Positions 16,148 to 25,814 are shown, counted from the stretch's first letter. The stretch: 64,000 bases of DNA from JABAAE01 sp905480545 (GCA_943788025.1 CALSOR010000019.1:28728-92727), one strand, 5' to 3'. Numbers and translations: made by a program. Notes: generated from the sequence alone by a model not told the origin.

Positions 16148-16161
16148 GTGCGAATCTGCAC
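16148..16161. promoter_or_regulatory. Imperfect palindrome GTGCGAATCTGCAC upstream of the CBS promoter
   Basis: It matches the 12139-12152 palindrome at 12 of 14 bases and sits about 75 bases upstream of the sigma-54-like promoter, the same distance as in the usp region. A further GTGCG half-site follows on the complementary strand near 16170-16183. The 15945-16242 space has no gene. Confidence 0.4.
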
Positions 16162-16242
16162 ACCAATCGCACTCATTCGCACGCCTTGGCAACATCACCG
16201 TTGGATCGCATTTTGATGTGAGGGTGGGCTGTTGAAGCCAAA

Positions 16243-16590
16243 TTACCGTTCTGTGAACACCTTCACCGCGTACTGCATGATTCCTAATAAGGCGCAAATG
16301 ATTAGGCAAGGAATCAGAACCAGCGGCCCGGCTTTGACAAAGATGAGCATAACCACGGCGGAACCAACAAAAGTGATCGGCGAAATACGACGAACCAACA
16401 CTTGCACCTGTGGAAACGCCAACCAAAAAAGAAACAATACAAATCCCACACGCACAGCGATTTGAGAACTGGGCGTCGGCTTTTCCAGCGTGAACAACTC
16501 GATGAAATAGTAGCTCATTCCCAAAAGGCCAAGCACCAAAAGCGCAATTCGCTTTACCTGATCGGCGCGCTCTATGGGGTTCTTGTTCAT
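16243..16590 (-). CDS. Small integral membrane protein of unknown function
   Basis: 115 residues with about three hydrophobic segments (IALLVLGLLGMSYYFIEL, VGFVLFLFWLAFPQVQVL, a long stretch LVLIPCLIICALLGIMQY) and a charged N-terminus. I do not recognise a family. It lies between the CBS genes and the protease-like operon, 36 bases from the latter's last gene, and could belong to either. The ATG at 16590 is preceded by a weak CGGAAA. Confidence 0.6.
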   Translation of the reverse strand: MNKNPIERADQVKRIALLVLGLLGMSYYFIELFTLEKPTPSSQIAVRVGFVLFLFWLAFPQVQVLVRRISPITFVGSAVVMLIFVKAGPLVLIPCLIICALLGIMQYAVKVFTER

Positions 16591-16626
16591 TATCCGGGTT
16601 TCCGTTTTGTCATCATGGACTAGTTA

Positions 16627-18705
16627 TTAAAGCCGATTCAACAACATCAGCCACGTCTCAACTCTTTTAATATCCGACATTGAGAATTCGATTGAATCCT
16701 CCACGGGCGAAACGTCAACCGGAATACAGTTTTTCTCAAATGCTCGTTTCAACGCATCCCCAGATATCCTTCGTTCGCCAGAGAGAAGGCACTTCACCAG
16801 GAACCGATTCTGAGGATCAGAAAACGGCAAAGCCATTTCACGCGAGAAATCTGGATCGGACAAGATAATACCAATCGTGGATTCACGACGTTCCATCGCC
16901 AATTTCAAACAAACGTCCGCAGCTTTTCTTCCTCCGCAAAAAACCATTCGGTCGACGATTTGCGGATGTTGACGCACAAATTCTCGAGTTGCTTTCCAGA
17001 CAAATTCGCGTTCGTCATCCGTCCATCCATTGAGATTGCCAGGTAGTGGAACCAAAAGCGTTGTATTTTGTCGTTTGAGGACGGCCTGCCATTTTTCTCT
17101 CACTTTTCCAAAATCGATATCATTCGATTCAGGTAACCAAACCAACAACCTCTGCTTTTGCCGCGGTTTCAGGTTTGCTATCGTCCCCTTTGGGTTGGCC
17201 GTTTTTTTCTTTAAAAGGATTGGCCCATTTGGGACCAATGCGACGCAGCGATTCGACAAACCAGGCACACGAATATCCTTCTGAACAAGCGATCCATTCG
17301 CTTTACTGCGATCAAACTCTCCAAAAGTGTCATCGGATATCGGTTTTGACAATTCCCCAAGCGGGATCGTTGTCGTTTGCTGCACCCCGTCACGTTGGAA
17401 CGTTACCGAAACCGACTCGCCAGACTCAACTTGTGCAAAAAACTGTTCAACACTCAAAGGCGAATCAACGACCATTCCGTTAAGCGAAAGAATAACATCG
17501 CCGCCAATTAAAAACTGATCTGCCAATGATGACTTGTCAACAAGGAGAACTTTGAGCCCTCCACCGGTGTAGTTCGAATCAGGCAAAATCCCCAGGTAAG
17601 CAAATCGAAACGGCGATATCGAACTGACCAAAGAGCAGTTAACAATTCTTGTTTTCTCATCTTGAAGTAGATGTAACGTAACCGTCTCCCCAGAATACAT
17701 TCGCCCCACTTCCGATTGAAACTGTGCTAGTCTCGAAACCGGCTTGTTATTAACCATCGTCACAATCGCACCGGAACGAACTCCTGCTACAGAAGCAGGA
17801 GAGCGTGGCAAAACCGATGTAATCAACAAAGCATCCGAATAAATGTTCTTTGCGGAAAAACGAACTCCCAGTTTTCCTGCAAACAGGTCAGCAGTTTCTG
17901 ACGAATCAATCTTTCTCCCAGCCAATTCCTTAACCAATGCGAGTGAGTTGCGAACGTCATTGATTGGAATGGCAAACCCAATTCCGCTGTCGTACCACTG
18001 TGCACCTGCATCAAGATCACTTGAGTCAGGAGAAAGTGCGACCAACGCACCCACGACATCTCCATTCAGATCGACAAGTGGTCCCCCGTAGTTGGTTGGT
18101 GAAACCTTCGCGTCGGTCTGAATTGCTTTACCCAAGATGCGATTTTTTGCACTGATGATTCCCACGGAGACGTTAACCGATTCCGGGGCCAGCGTTCGCC
18201 CAATCGCAATTACCGTTTCACCAACTCTTATTTTTCGCTGCACCAGTTTTGGCACTGAAAAGATGGAACTTCCCTTCATTCTCAAATACGTCAAATTACG
18301 ACTGTAATCTGTACCAACGATCGATACCGGTATCGCGTTTGCCTGATCCTTTACAAACAGTTTTGCACCGGTGGAGCGTACAAAAAAGGAACTCGTGACA
18401 ATGTAACCACCGTCTTCAATAACGAATCCTGAACCAACGCTTGGAGACTTAGAGTCCGAAGAAAACGCCTCCAAGCGAACCACCGAACTCTCCACCCTTT
18501 TAACCGCTTTTACGATCGCAATTTGCCGTTGCTGTGCTACATCCGGATTTTGATCATTCAATGATTTTTCTTGAATTGCCGGCGTCTCTTGCGCGACAGC
18601 CAATGATAGTGACGCTAAGAAAAAGCAATTGATAATTAGCATCAAAAACTGGCAAATACGTCGCCTCGTTTTTGAATCGATTTCCAACACAAAACGCTTA
18701 ATCAT
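16627..18705 (-). CDS. DegP/trypsin-like PDZ protein without a catalytic triad (pseudoprotease)
   Basis: 692 residues with a signal peptide (LMLIINCFFLASLSLAVAQ), a trypsin-like domain, two PDZ domains and a C-terminal alpha/beta part of about 190 residues (from about 500) that weakly resembles a hydrolase fold. The protease fold is clear (GSGFVIEDGGYIVTSSFFV, QTDAKVSPTNYGGPLVDLNG), but all three catalytic residues differ: His is replaced by Phe in VTSSFFV, Asp by Asn in YSRNLTYL, and Ser by Tyr in TNYGGP. It is therefore probably a binding or scaffold protein of the periplasm. It is the last gene of the operon and overlaps the preceding gene by four bases (ATGA). Confidence 0.85.
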   Translation of the reverse strand: MIKRFVLEIDSKTRRRICQFLMLIINCFFLASLSLAVAQETPAIQEKSLNDQNPDVAQQRQIAIVKAVKRVESSVVRLEAFSSDSKSPSVGSGFVIEDGGYIVTSSFFVRSTGAKLFVKDQANAIPVSIVGTDYSRNLTYLRMKGSSIFSVPKLVQRKIRVGETVIAIGRTLAPESVNVSVGIISAKNRILGKAIQTDAKVSPTNYGGPLVDLNGDVVGALVALSPDSSDLDAGAQWYDSGIGFAIPINDVRNSLALVKELAGRKIDSSETADLFAGKLGVRFSAKNIYSDALLITSVLPRSPASVAGVRSGAIVTMVNNKPVSRLAQFQSEVGRMYSGETVTLHLLQDEKTRIVNCSLVSSISPFRFAYLGILPDSNYTGGGLKVLLVDKSSLADQFLIGGDVILSLNGMVVDSPLSVEQFFAQVESGESVSVTFQRDGVQQTTTIPLGELSKPISDDTFGEFDRSKANGSLVQKDIRVPGLSNRCVALVPNGPILLKKKTANPKGTIANLKPRQKQRLLVWLPESNDIDFGKVREKWQAVLKRQNTTLLVPLPGNLNGWTDDEREFVWKATREFVRQHPQIVDRMVFCGGRKAADVCLKLAMERRESTIGIILSDPDFSREMALPFSDPQNRFLVKCLLSGERRISGDALKRAFEKNCIPVDVSPVEDSIEFSMSDIKRVETWLMLLNRL

Positions 18706-19709
18706 TTATCATCCAATCGGGATAAACGCTTTGTAAGAACCTGTTCTCCACGACGTAAAACAATTGATATAGTTCTATCCCTATCAATATTCGAAAGCGC
18801 TGCATTGACCTCGCGTATGGAACGCACAGGTTTTCGGTCAACAAAGAGAATCAGATCATCCAACCGAATATCTTGCTTCGACGCCGGAGATTCATCGATC
18901 ACATCGTCGACGAATGGCCGCGTATTTTGCAAGACATCGGGTACTAGTTCTATGCCTACCAGCTTTAGTTGAAACGGCGTTGCCGGCTTAGTTTTGGGGT
19001 TTTCGACCCTCTCTCCTGACCTTATCGCATCGATTGACTCAAATATGGACTCTGCAGGAATACAATAGTTGAGCCAGGTTTGCGTATTCTTTTCACGCAG
19101 TTCTTTTCCAAGCATTCCGATAAACTTACCGCCAGCATCGACCAATACGCCGCCAGCTGCACCCGGATTATTCGCGATCAAGTCCACCACAATTACTTTC
19201 CCAGAATATGCAGAATCATATTTCCCCAATTGCGCATCCAGTTTCGTGATGGCAGAAACAGTGCCTCTCATCAAGGATTGTTGCTCATCGCCAACAGCAA
19301 TTCCAAAGAGGTTGCTCAGTGAGAAACATTGCTGTCCGGTAAACGGCGTTTTTAAAATCGATTTGCGTGAAAAACAAGCTTCTTTCGCCGATTTGATTTT
19401 CAACAACGCGACCTCCAAACCAGGATCCATTCCAACGAATTCCGTCTTGAACTTTCGCCCGTCAGCAGTGACAACCGAGGTTTCACCGTCCAAAACATGG
19501 CTCCAGGTTGTAGCAATCAATCCATCCGGACTCACAAAGAAACCACTCTGATACGCATGGAGTCCGCTGATTCCGCCGGATCCATAGACCTTCACCAACT
19601 TGGGCTGAGTCATCTGATTGATGACCTTGATTTGAGCATCAGCGACAAGTGATCCACTCATTATCGCAAACCCAACCACCATCGAGAAATAACAACGAAA
19701 ACGGATCAT
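18702..19709 (-). CDS. Trypsin-like PDZ protein, catalytic Ser and Asp replaced
   Basis: 335 residues: signal peptide (SMVVGFAIMSGSLVADA), a trypsin-like domain and one C-terminal PDZ domain (VIDESPASKQDIRLDDLILF). The histidine is kept (TTWSHVLDG), but the Asp position reads GLEVALLKI (Glu) and the nucleophile motif GNSGG reads PGAAGG (Ala), so hydrolysis is not expected. It lies between an apparently active homologue (19706-21586) and a fully degenerate one, with four-base ATGA overlaps on both sides. The three are likely co-translated and may form one periplasmic assembly. Confidence 0.85.
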   Translation of the reverse strand: MIRFRCYFSMVVGFAIMSGSLVADAQIKVINQMTQPKLVKVYGSGGISGLHAYQSGFFVSPDGLIATTWSHVLDGETSVVTADGRKFKTEFVGMDPGLEVALLKIKSAKEACFSRKSILKTPFTGQQCFSLSNLFGIAVGDEQQSLMRGTVSAITKLDAQLGKYDSAYSGKVIVVDLIANNPGAAGGVLVDAGGKFIGMLGKELREKNTQTWLNYCIPAESIFESIDAIRSGERVENPKTKPATPFQLKLVGIELVPDVLQNTRPFVDDVIDESPASKQDIRLDDLILFVDRKPVRSIREVNAALSNIDRDRTISIVLRRGEQVLTKRLSRLDDK

Positions 19710-21586
19710 TTATCTCCCTCTTTTTCTCGCGAAAACGCCCCGTCATTAACTTGCTTTGCCAGATACGATTTCACATCAATCTCGGCGAATGTTTTCTCGC
19801 GAAAAATAACTTTAAATGTTTTCGGAAGTCTCCCAATTCCATCAAAAAATTCGTAGTTAGAGAATTGAACAACACAGCTATCGGCCTCTGGAAACGAGAA
19901 ATACTCGGCGGCCACGATTTCATAGTTTTCGTCGACAAAAAAATCGGTTACGGTTCCATCGACGGCAACCCGCAACACGTCATATTGCTTTCGCCCTCGC
20001 CACTTTGTACCGACATTCGTTTCTCCAGCGAACACAAACGGTCCCGTACCAACGTATCGGGAAACCAAGTTCCGCTGAGAAAGATTTTCTATTTTTCCAT
20101 TATCAAACAGCAAAGATCGCCAAACAGTCAACAAATTCAGTAGTCCTCCCGATTTTTTGGGTCGTGTTTGATATTCAAGTGCGGACTCGGCTGAGAGCGT
20201 GAATGCATCATCGCCTATCTTCAATCCAGTCTTTTCGCGCTGAAGTACTGCTACGAATGAATCCAGCTGGGTCTTACCTTGTATTGCAATTGAAACATCA
20301 GACCGTGCGATAGTGACGGACTTCCTAATTCCCTGGAGCACACGATCCCGCTCCAGGTTATGAAAAAAGAAATTGGCGAACCCACGCCGAGACAAATATT
20401 TTTCTAAAACAACCTTTGGAATGGACCTAGGTTCCAAAGCCAAATCGACTGCTTTGGGTTTGGGAGAAAGCTTTTTCAATAACTCTTGCTTCGAATGAGC
20501 ACTTGTTAGCTGAACGACGATCTCCTGCTCTGATTTTTCGTTACGAAAAGTCAAAGGGATTTTCCAATGAGGCGGGAATGTCCCGAGGATATTTTTCAGA
20601 TCATTCGTCGACTCGATTTTTCTTCCAGCGGCTGAAATGATTTCGTCGTCGTATCGCAGGCCTTTTCGATACGCATCGCTCGCTGAGTCAATTTCAATCA
20701 CACGAACCTTCCTGTCAGACGCTGTCGCAACAACCGCTCCGAGCGACGCATGATCAAGGATTCCACCGCTCCGTAAGGTACCAGCGAAATTCATTGCCTG
20801 ATTAATTGAAATTGCGTATCCAACCCCAACGTTAACACGACCACGTTTTTCAAATGAACCACGTCCGTTGATCCCTATCAGCTCACCTGATGCATTAAAT
20901 AACGGACCGCCGGAGTTGCCAGGATTAATGGCCGCGTCGGTTTGAATGCAGTCAGGATACTCCAACAACGTTCCCGAAGGGAATTGATATCGATTCACGC
21001 CCGAGATGATTCCCATGGTTACCGTTGGTTGGAAGTCAGTCGCCAACAGAAACGGATTACCAATTGCATAACATGTATCCCCCACGTTTATCAAATCGCT
21101 ATCGCCAATTGATGCAGCGTGAAAATCATTTCCGCCCAACAATTTGATCATCGCCAAATCGCCCACGGGATCGATGCCAACGATCACTGCGTCATAGAGC
21201 TGACCGTCATCCAATCCACAATGCAAATGTTCGCCACATGGGTCAGCAACATGATAGTTTGTTAACGCATATCCGCTGGAGTCAATAATAACCCCCGAAC
21301 CACCGCCTGCCCCGTCCGTTGAAAAAATGCAAACCGTCGATTTCCTCGCATCAGAAATCACATTAACACGTGACTCTTCGCTTTCTGCTAACTGGCGGGG
21401 AACCTGGGCTAACAGCAAATCCGGAATAGAGATCACTGCGAGAACAACGGCCAACGCGGGCGTTAAGTATTTCTGCTCTAAACGCAATCGATAAGTAACC
21501 GATGTACGTTCCGGTTTGTTTCGCTTTTTCTCAAACAATATAGACAAACCGCGAGCGATCACGATCCATTGACGTTGGTTGGTCAT
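19706..21586 (-). CDS. DegP/HtrA-like periplasmic serine protease with PDZ domain
   Basis: 626 residues: an N-terminal hydrophobic segment after a long basic leader (LTPALAVVLAVISIPDLLLA), a trypsin-like domain with a complete triad (His in ALTNYHVADP, Asp in VGDLAMIKL, Ser in NPGNSGGPLF), a PDZ domain (about 300-360) and a C-terminal domain of about 250 residues that I do not recognise. It is probably an envelope quality-control or processing protease. In the operon it follows the NPCBM-like gene and precedes two inactive homologues, so it may be the catalytic member of a mixed complex. Confidence 0.9.
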   Translation of the reverse strand: MTNQRQWIVIARGLSILFEKKRNKPERTSVTYRLRLEQKYLTPALAVVLAVISIPDLLLAQVPRQLAESEESRVNVISDARKSTVCIFSTDGAGGGSGVIIDSSGYALTNYHVADPCGEHLHCGLDDGQLYDAVIVGIDPVGDLAMIKLLGGNDFHAASIGDSDLINVGDTCYAIGNPFLLATDFQPTVTMGIISGVNRYQFPSGTLLEYPDCIQTDAAINPGNSGGPLFNASGELIGINGRGSFEKRGRVNVGVGYAISINQAMNFAGTLRSGGILDHASLGAVVATASDRKVRVIEIDSASDAYRKGLRYDDEIISAAGRKIESTNDLKNILGTFPPHWKIPLTFRNEKSEQEIVVQLTSAHSKQELLKKLSPKPKAVDLALEPRSIPKVVLEKYLSRRGFANFFFHNLERDRVLQGIRKSVTIARSDVSIAIQGKTQLDSFVAVLQREKTGLKIGDDAFTLSAESALEYQTRPKKSGGLLNLLTVWRSLLFDNGKIENLSQRNLVSRYVGTGPFVFAGETNVGTKWRGRKQYDVLRVAVDGTVTDFFVDENYEIVAAEYFSFPEADSCVVQFSNYEFFDGIGRLPKTFKVIFREKTFAEIDVKSYLAKQVNDGAFSREKEGDK

Positions 21587-22857
21587 TTCGAGAACCTCGC
21601 GTTGCAGATGCTCACGACATCGCCAACCTGCCGCCCTGCCCCATATCCGACATCAATGGTGATGCGTCGCTCGACACCATCAGCTGCAATTGGCAAATCA
21701 ATCGCGATGGCCGTAGGTATTTTATCACTAGCCGCAATTGCCTTTTCAAACAAAATTTTTCCATCGACCTTTATTTGCAAAAACACGGCCCCTGCAGGAT
21801 TCGCATCACGCTGAATCCCAGTCATTGCGGTGAATTGTCTCGCCTCTTCAGGAACCGGAAATACCATGTTGCTGCCGCCAATTACGGAAACACCATTTTT
21901 GAAATCAATTCGCCCTGTTGGATTGGAACGCGTGACGATTTCTCTTGACTTCAAGCTGAGCGGCTTGCCGAAAGAGGCATCAACTGTCCAACATTTCCGA
22001 GTGGACAAAGTCGATTTCAACAATTCTTCAACATCTTCGTCTTCTAAGGTAGAGCGAAAGAACGGCTTCCATTCCACTGCGATGGGACTTAGTTGGCTCA
22101 AGTAAACGTAACGCCCCGCCGAAAAATCAATATTTGCAACGATCGCATTGGGCATCGTCACGAACAAGTTTTCGTCTACGTTTAGCTTCACGTTTGATTC
22201 ATCCATTTCTAGCTTGGAACCAAAAAATGTGTTTCCAAAAACGTCTTGGATGGAAAGTAGCGTATTGAATTTACGTTTTGGTTGAAAGAAACTGACGCCA
22301 ACCAACCGAGACAGCTTGACGTCATTCACCCGCCCTTGAAAATCGAATTGAACCGAATCTTTGTTGATCGATTTAATAATCCCTTCCAAAATATCCAATT
22401 CACCGTCGCGTTCAAGAATCAAACCGTCGGAGTCGATCTCAATCGCAAGGATTTTCTTCCAATCAGAATCTGAAATTGATTCATCCAATTTAATGGATCC
22501 AATTAATGATCGAGAAACTCCGACGGCGATCGCCTCCCCGTTTTGCTTTGGAGCTGGATCAACAATCAACCTGACGAGATCCCCCTCTAATCTAAACGAG
22601 CGGCTGGACAAACTGGAGCCGTTTGCAAGTTGCGTTCGCACCTTAAAGGCAGCGTCTAATACCTTTGTTTTTGCAAAGCCAATACGATCAACCTGTTCCG
22701 CGTTGATGGATTGCGTCAATTCGTTTCTGGTCAGTTTTAGTTGATTATCGGCAACAGCGATGGAATCAAATTTGAGAACTTCGCCGTTTATCAGCGTAAC
22801 AGCATTCACGTTTTGGGGTGAAACGCAAAGCAACGAAATGAATGCAAGACTAATCAT
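21583..22857 (-). CDS. Secreted protein with C-terminal NPCBM-like domain
   Basis: About 424 residues from the ATG at 22857 (MISLAFISLLCVSPQNVNA, a good signal peptide with GAGGAA in front). A start 12 codons upstream is possible. The last 150 residues resemble the NPCBM/NEW2 module, a putative carbohydrate-binding fold found often in planctomycetes (FTAMTGIQRDANPAGAVFLQ, then RRITIDVGYGAGRQVGD). The N-terminal part holds beta-rich repeats without a known name. It overlaps the gene before by 8 bases and the protease gene after by 4. Confidence 0.75.
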   Translation of the reverse strand: MISLAFISLLCVSPQNVNAVTLINGEVLKFDSIAVADNQLKLTRNELTQSINAEQVDRIGFAKTKVLDAAFKVRTQLANGSSLSSRSFRLEGDLVRLIVDPAPKQNGEAIAVGVSRSLIGSIKLDESISDSDWKKILAIEIDSDGLILERDGELDILEGIIKSINKDSVQFDFQGRVNDVKLSRLVGVSFFQPKRKFNTLLSIQDVFGNTFFGSKLEMDESNVKLNVDENLFVTMPNAIVANIDFSAGRYVYLSQLSPIAVEWKPFFRSTLEDEDVEELLKSTLSTRKCWTVDASFGKPLSLKSREIVTRSNPTGRIDFKNGVSVIGGSNMVFPVPEEARQFTAMTGIQRDANPAGAVFLQIKVDGKILFEKAIAASDKIPTAIAIDLPIAADGVERRITIDVGYGAGRQVGDVVSICNARFSK

Positions 22858-24043
22858 TCTTTTCCTCGGCGAGCTTTTGAAAGTAGGCTTCAATTAATGT
22901 CCGATAATGCGGCGGCAGATCTCGTACAAGATTCGAAACCGCAATCGTTTTGGCATTACGCTGCATCGCCCCCCAGTCACCTTCTTTTGACTGATTTTTT
23001 GACTCAACAATGCCTTTCGCATTTTGGCCACCAGGAACTTGTTCGGACTGAGTTGGCTTTGCATTCTGACCACCACTTGGCCGTGAACTTGGGTCCGATG
23101 CGGCCTGCATTTTCCGCTTCTGTTGCTCTAGCCGTTCAATCACTTTGTCAAGCGTCTTTACAATTTCATCCTCTTGTTCCAGCACCTTCTCGGTGTGACG
23201 TTCTAACGACTGCCTTCGCTGGGCATCAGCCATCAAACGTGATACTTCCGAAAGAGAATCTGGCTGATGTTTTTCCAAATCAGCGAGCATCATCCCAGCC
23301 AAAGAAAGATATCGAATCGGCAACTGATTTTGATGTCGAAGCACCACCCGAAACGACGCTTTTGCAGACTCCATCTTGATTAACTGACGATCACAAATGC
23401 CACGGTAAAAAAAATAAGTCCCCGGATCAATTAAAAACTCTTGGTTTATTTCCTTTAAAACCAAAACCGATTCGTCATGCAACGACGATTTTGCAAGTTG
23501 AACGGCATGATAAAGCTCCATTGATGCGCGAATCCACTCGTCACCAGCAACCGCAAACGACTTAGGTTCCACTGTTGCTGGTGACATTCGAAGCTGCTGA
23601 TGGATGGCGGCAATTTCTGGGTCGATATGATCCAACCATTTCGCGAAACTTCGTGTCCGATCCGTTCGGTCCTCAAGAACACTCTCCAACTTTTTTATCA
23701 ATTTATCTTTATCCGAGGCCGGATACTCTTCTTCCAACCACTTGGACATCGATGACAGAAAACTGCGATGATCAACAAGTGGCCATTTGTAGACAACTTT
23801 GTCCTTTGCTACCTGCTCGTCATTCTCCTTATTTCTTTCCACGGCAGGGCGTGCATCTTGCTCGCTATCCTGCGCGTCAACGGAAATCGAAGAAAGAACC
23901 ATGAACCAGCTGACGACAAATAGAACGCAGATTCGCGACGCAGTCCACGAGAAATCAATGACCAACGCGGGCACCTTCAAACGAGCGCATCCACTTTTCG
24001 CTTTTGAAAACACTTCAAATAAAATTTCCGGCGGACGTTGCAT
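22850..24043 (-). CDS. Membrane-anchored TPR-like helical protein of the BatA-type operon
   Basis: About 397 residues with one hydrophobic segment near the start (ICVLFVVSWFMVLSSISVDA), a helical region with tetratricopeptide-like spacing (WIRASMELYHAVQLAKSSLH, LIDPGTYFFYRGICDRQLIK), a charged coiled coil and a Gly/Gln-rich linker, ending in DLPPHYRTLIEAYFQKLAEE. That C-terminal motif recurs in planctomycete proteins of this operon type. The function is unknown, and a periplasmic scaffold role is likely. The ATG at 24043 is preferred over an adjacent TTG. Confidence 0.7.
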   Translation of the reverse strand: MQRPPEILFEVFSKAKSGCARLKVPALVIDFSWTASRICVLFVVSWFMVLSSISVDAQDSEQDARPAVERNKENDEQVAKDKVVYKWPLVDHRSFLSSMSKWLEEEYPASDKDKLIKKLESVLEDRTDRTRSFAKWLDHIDPEIAAIHQQLRMSPATVEPKSFAVAGDEWIRASMELYHAVQLAKSSLHDESVLVLKEINQEFLIDPGTYFFYRGICDRQLIKMESAKASFRVVLRHQNQLPIRYLSLAGMMLADLEKHQPDSLSEVSRLMADAQRRQSLERHTEKVLEQEDEIVKTLDKVIERLEQQKRKMQAASDPSSRPSGGQNAKPTQSEQVPGGQNAKGIVESKNQSKEGDWGAMQRNAKTIAVSNLVRDLPPHYRTLIEAYFQKLAEEKND

Positions 24044-24090
24044 CAATTCGTACTGTGGTTCGAAATTTTTGACATGGTAAAAAATCAGAT

Positions 24091-25704
24091 TTAGGGTGAC
24101 CGAGTCTCTTGAGTCTCCGAATTCAGCTTAATGGTCATCTCCTGAAGCAATTTTTGACGTTCGCTCAACTCTTTTGTTAACGCAGAAATGGTGTTGACTA
24201 CATCCGGATTGGCATCGTCCGCCAGTTTTTTTGCGTAAAGCTTATGCCTGGCATTAAGTCGTACCTGCACCTGCCGAATGATTTTGAGTTCTGCTATTTT
24301 CTGTAACAACGGTCGTTGTTCTACCTGCTGACTCGCACCACCAGCATCAGGAGTAGCCCCCTGATTCTCTTTTTGGTTTTCTTCTTGCTCTGCTTGTAAC
24401 GCCGCAACCAAATCGTTGAGTCCACCGACGACTTCCTTTTGTAACGACAGTGTGATCGAATCGACTTTCGCAATTTCTAGCTGCGATTTAATGCGTTGCA
24501 TATCGGAACGGATTTGCCGTAACGTACCTGCGACCGCGTAGGAACTGCCTTCTTCATCCAACATCAAGAGCGCTTTATCCGCTTCAAGCATTCCCTTTTT
24601 TTGAAGCGAGGCAATTCCAAATGATTCGATTGCCCTTTCACTTTCCGGTTTTGTCGCTTCGAAAAGTGCAACTGTTTTAGAATTCAATTCCAACTGCATT
24701 TGTAGCATGAGCTTAAAACGCTCTTCTAGCGAACGCAGAGTCGATTCGACTTCCTCCTCGCGGTCTTGGCGAAGAATATTTTCCAATTCCTCTTTAGCTT
24801 TGCCAAGTTCCTCTTCCGCCTCTTCCATTTTGACACGCGATTCAGCCAGTTTTTTGGCATTCAGTTCCCGATCAACGTCCGACATTTTTTGGGTCGCGTC
24901 ACCAAGATTTTTTACGATTCGTTCATCGGGCGATTTCGACTTTCCCTGCTGTTCACTTGTACCAACTTGATTGTCTTTTTCTAAATCTGTATTTCGAGAT
25001 TCCGGCTGCTTGTCTTTGTCGCCGGAATTCATTTTTTCAACCGAAGACTCCTCAATTGTCGACTTCTGATTTTCAACAAGTTCGCTGTTTAATTCTTCCA
25101 AGACGTTCGACGTTTGCCGTTTAACGTTTTCCTGCATCGTCTTGAGCTGTTGGATATCCGTCTTGGATTCCGCTTGGGCAATATCCCTAACCGACCGCTG
25201 CTGTCGAATAATTTGCTCGATAAGGTCAATTCGTTTTCGAACTTTAGCCTGTTTTTCCCTTGCCGATTTCTGAGGGTTTTCACTTTCCAAAAGTGAATAG
25301 AGAGAGACTAGATCCGAAAGAACCGATTTTTGAATTTCGATCGCTTTGCGAAGCTCACTTGATTTTCCGCTTTCGATCAACCGAGTTGCTTCGCGAACCC
25401 GAACCAGCAACTCTTTGGTTTGCGACAGCTGCAACCCCTTTTTTAGCAAGTCCGATCGCGACTGGTTACGCTCACTTTCAAAATCGCTAAGAACCAGCAA
25501 TTTTTTTTCCAACAATGTCAAGTTGTTCAGAAACACTTGCTGACGGGCTTTTAACTCCAATTCAAGTTGCTGACAAAATGCTTGGGATGATGACTGCATC
25601 CAACACACGAAGATGCAAATCAGAAATCGAAACGCAACGAACTGTAGACGATGCAAATTCTGCGATCGCCCTTGGAAATTTGATGTCGTTGTTATAGATG
25701 TCAC
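24091..25704 (-). CDS. Long coiled-coil protein with signal peptide
   Basis: 537 residues, N-terminal signal (FLICIFVCWMQSSSQAFCQ) and then almost entirely charged heptad-rich helices. These include a region (about 250-310) in which Glu, Lys and Leu alternate. No enzyme motif is seen. It is predicted to be exported and to form an extended helical structure. It uses GTG at 25704 with GGAAGAG just upstream. It sits between the DUF4175-like gene and the TPR-like gene in the operon. A structural partner of the VWA membrane proteins is plausible but not shown. Confidence 0.7.
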   Translation of the reverse strand: MTSITTTSNFQGRSQNLHRLQFVAFRFLICIFVCWMQSSSQAFCQQLELELKARQQVFLNNLTLLEKKLLVLSDFESERNQSRSDLLKKGLQLSQTKELLVRVREATRLIESGKSSELRKAIEIQKSVLSDLVSLYSLLESENPQKSAREKQAKVRKRIDLIEQIIRQQRSVRDIAQAESKTDIQQLKTMQENVKRQTSNVLEELNSELVENQKSTIEESSVEKMNSGDKDKQPESRNTDLEKDNQVGTSEQQGKSKSPDERIVKNLGDATQKMSDVDRELNAKKLAESRVKMEEAEEELGKAKEELENILRQDREEEVESTLRSLEERFKLMLQMQLELNSKTVALFEATKPESERAIESFGIASLQKKGMLEADKALLMLDEEGSSYAVAGTLRQIRSDMQRIKSQLEIAKVDSITLSLQKEVVGGLNDLVAALQAEQEENQKENQGATPDAGGASQQVEQRPLLQKIAELKIIRQVQVRLNARHKLYAKKLADDANPDVVNTISALTKELSERQKLLQEMTIKLNSETQETRSP

Positions 25705-25814
25705 GAACTCTTCCGTCTCAGTTTCGGTCTGACCGCTATTCTAACCTATCCCCCCACATTCCACTAATATCGGTTGCTTTAGGTCGCAACCACGATCCGG
25801 AACGCGTTGAATCT

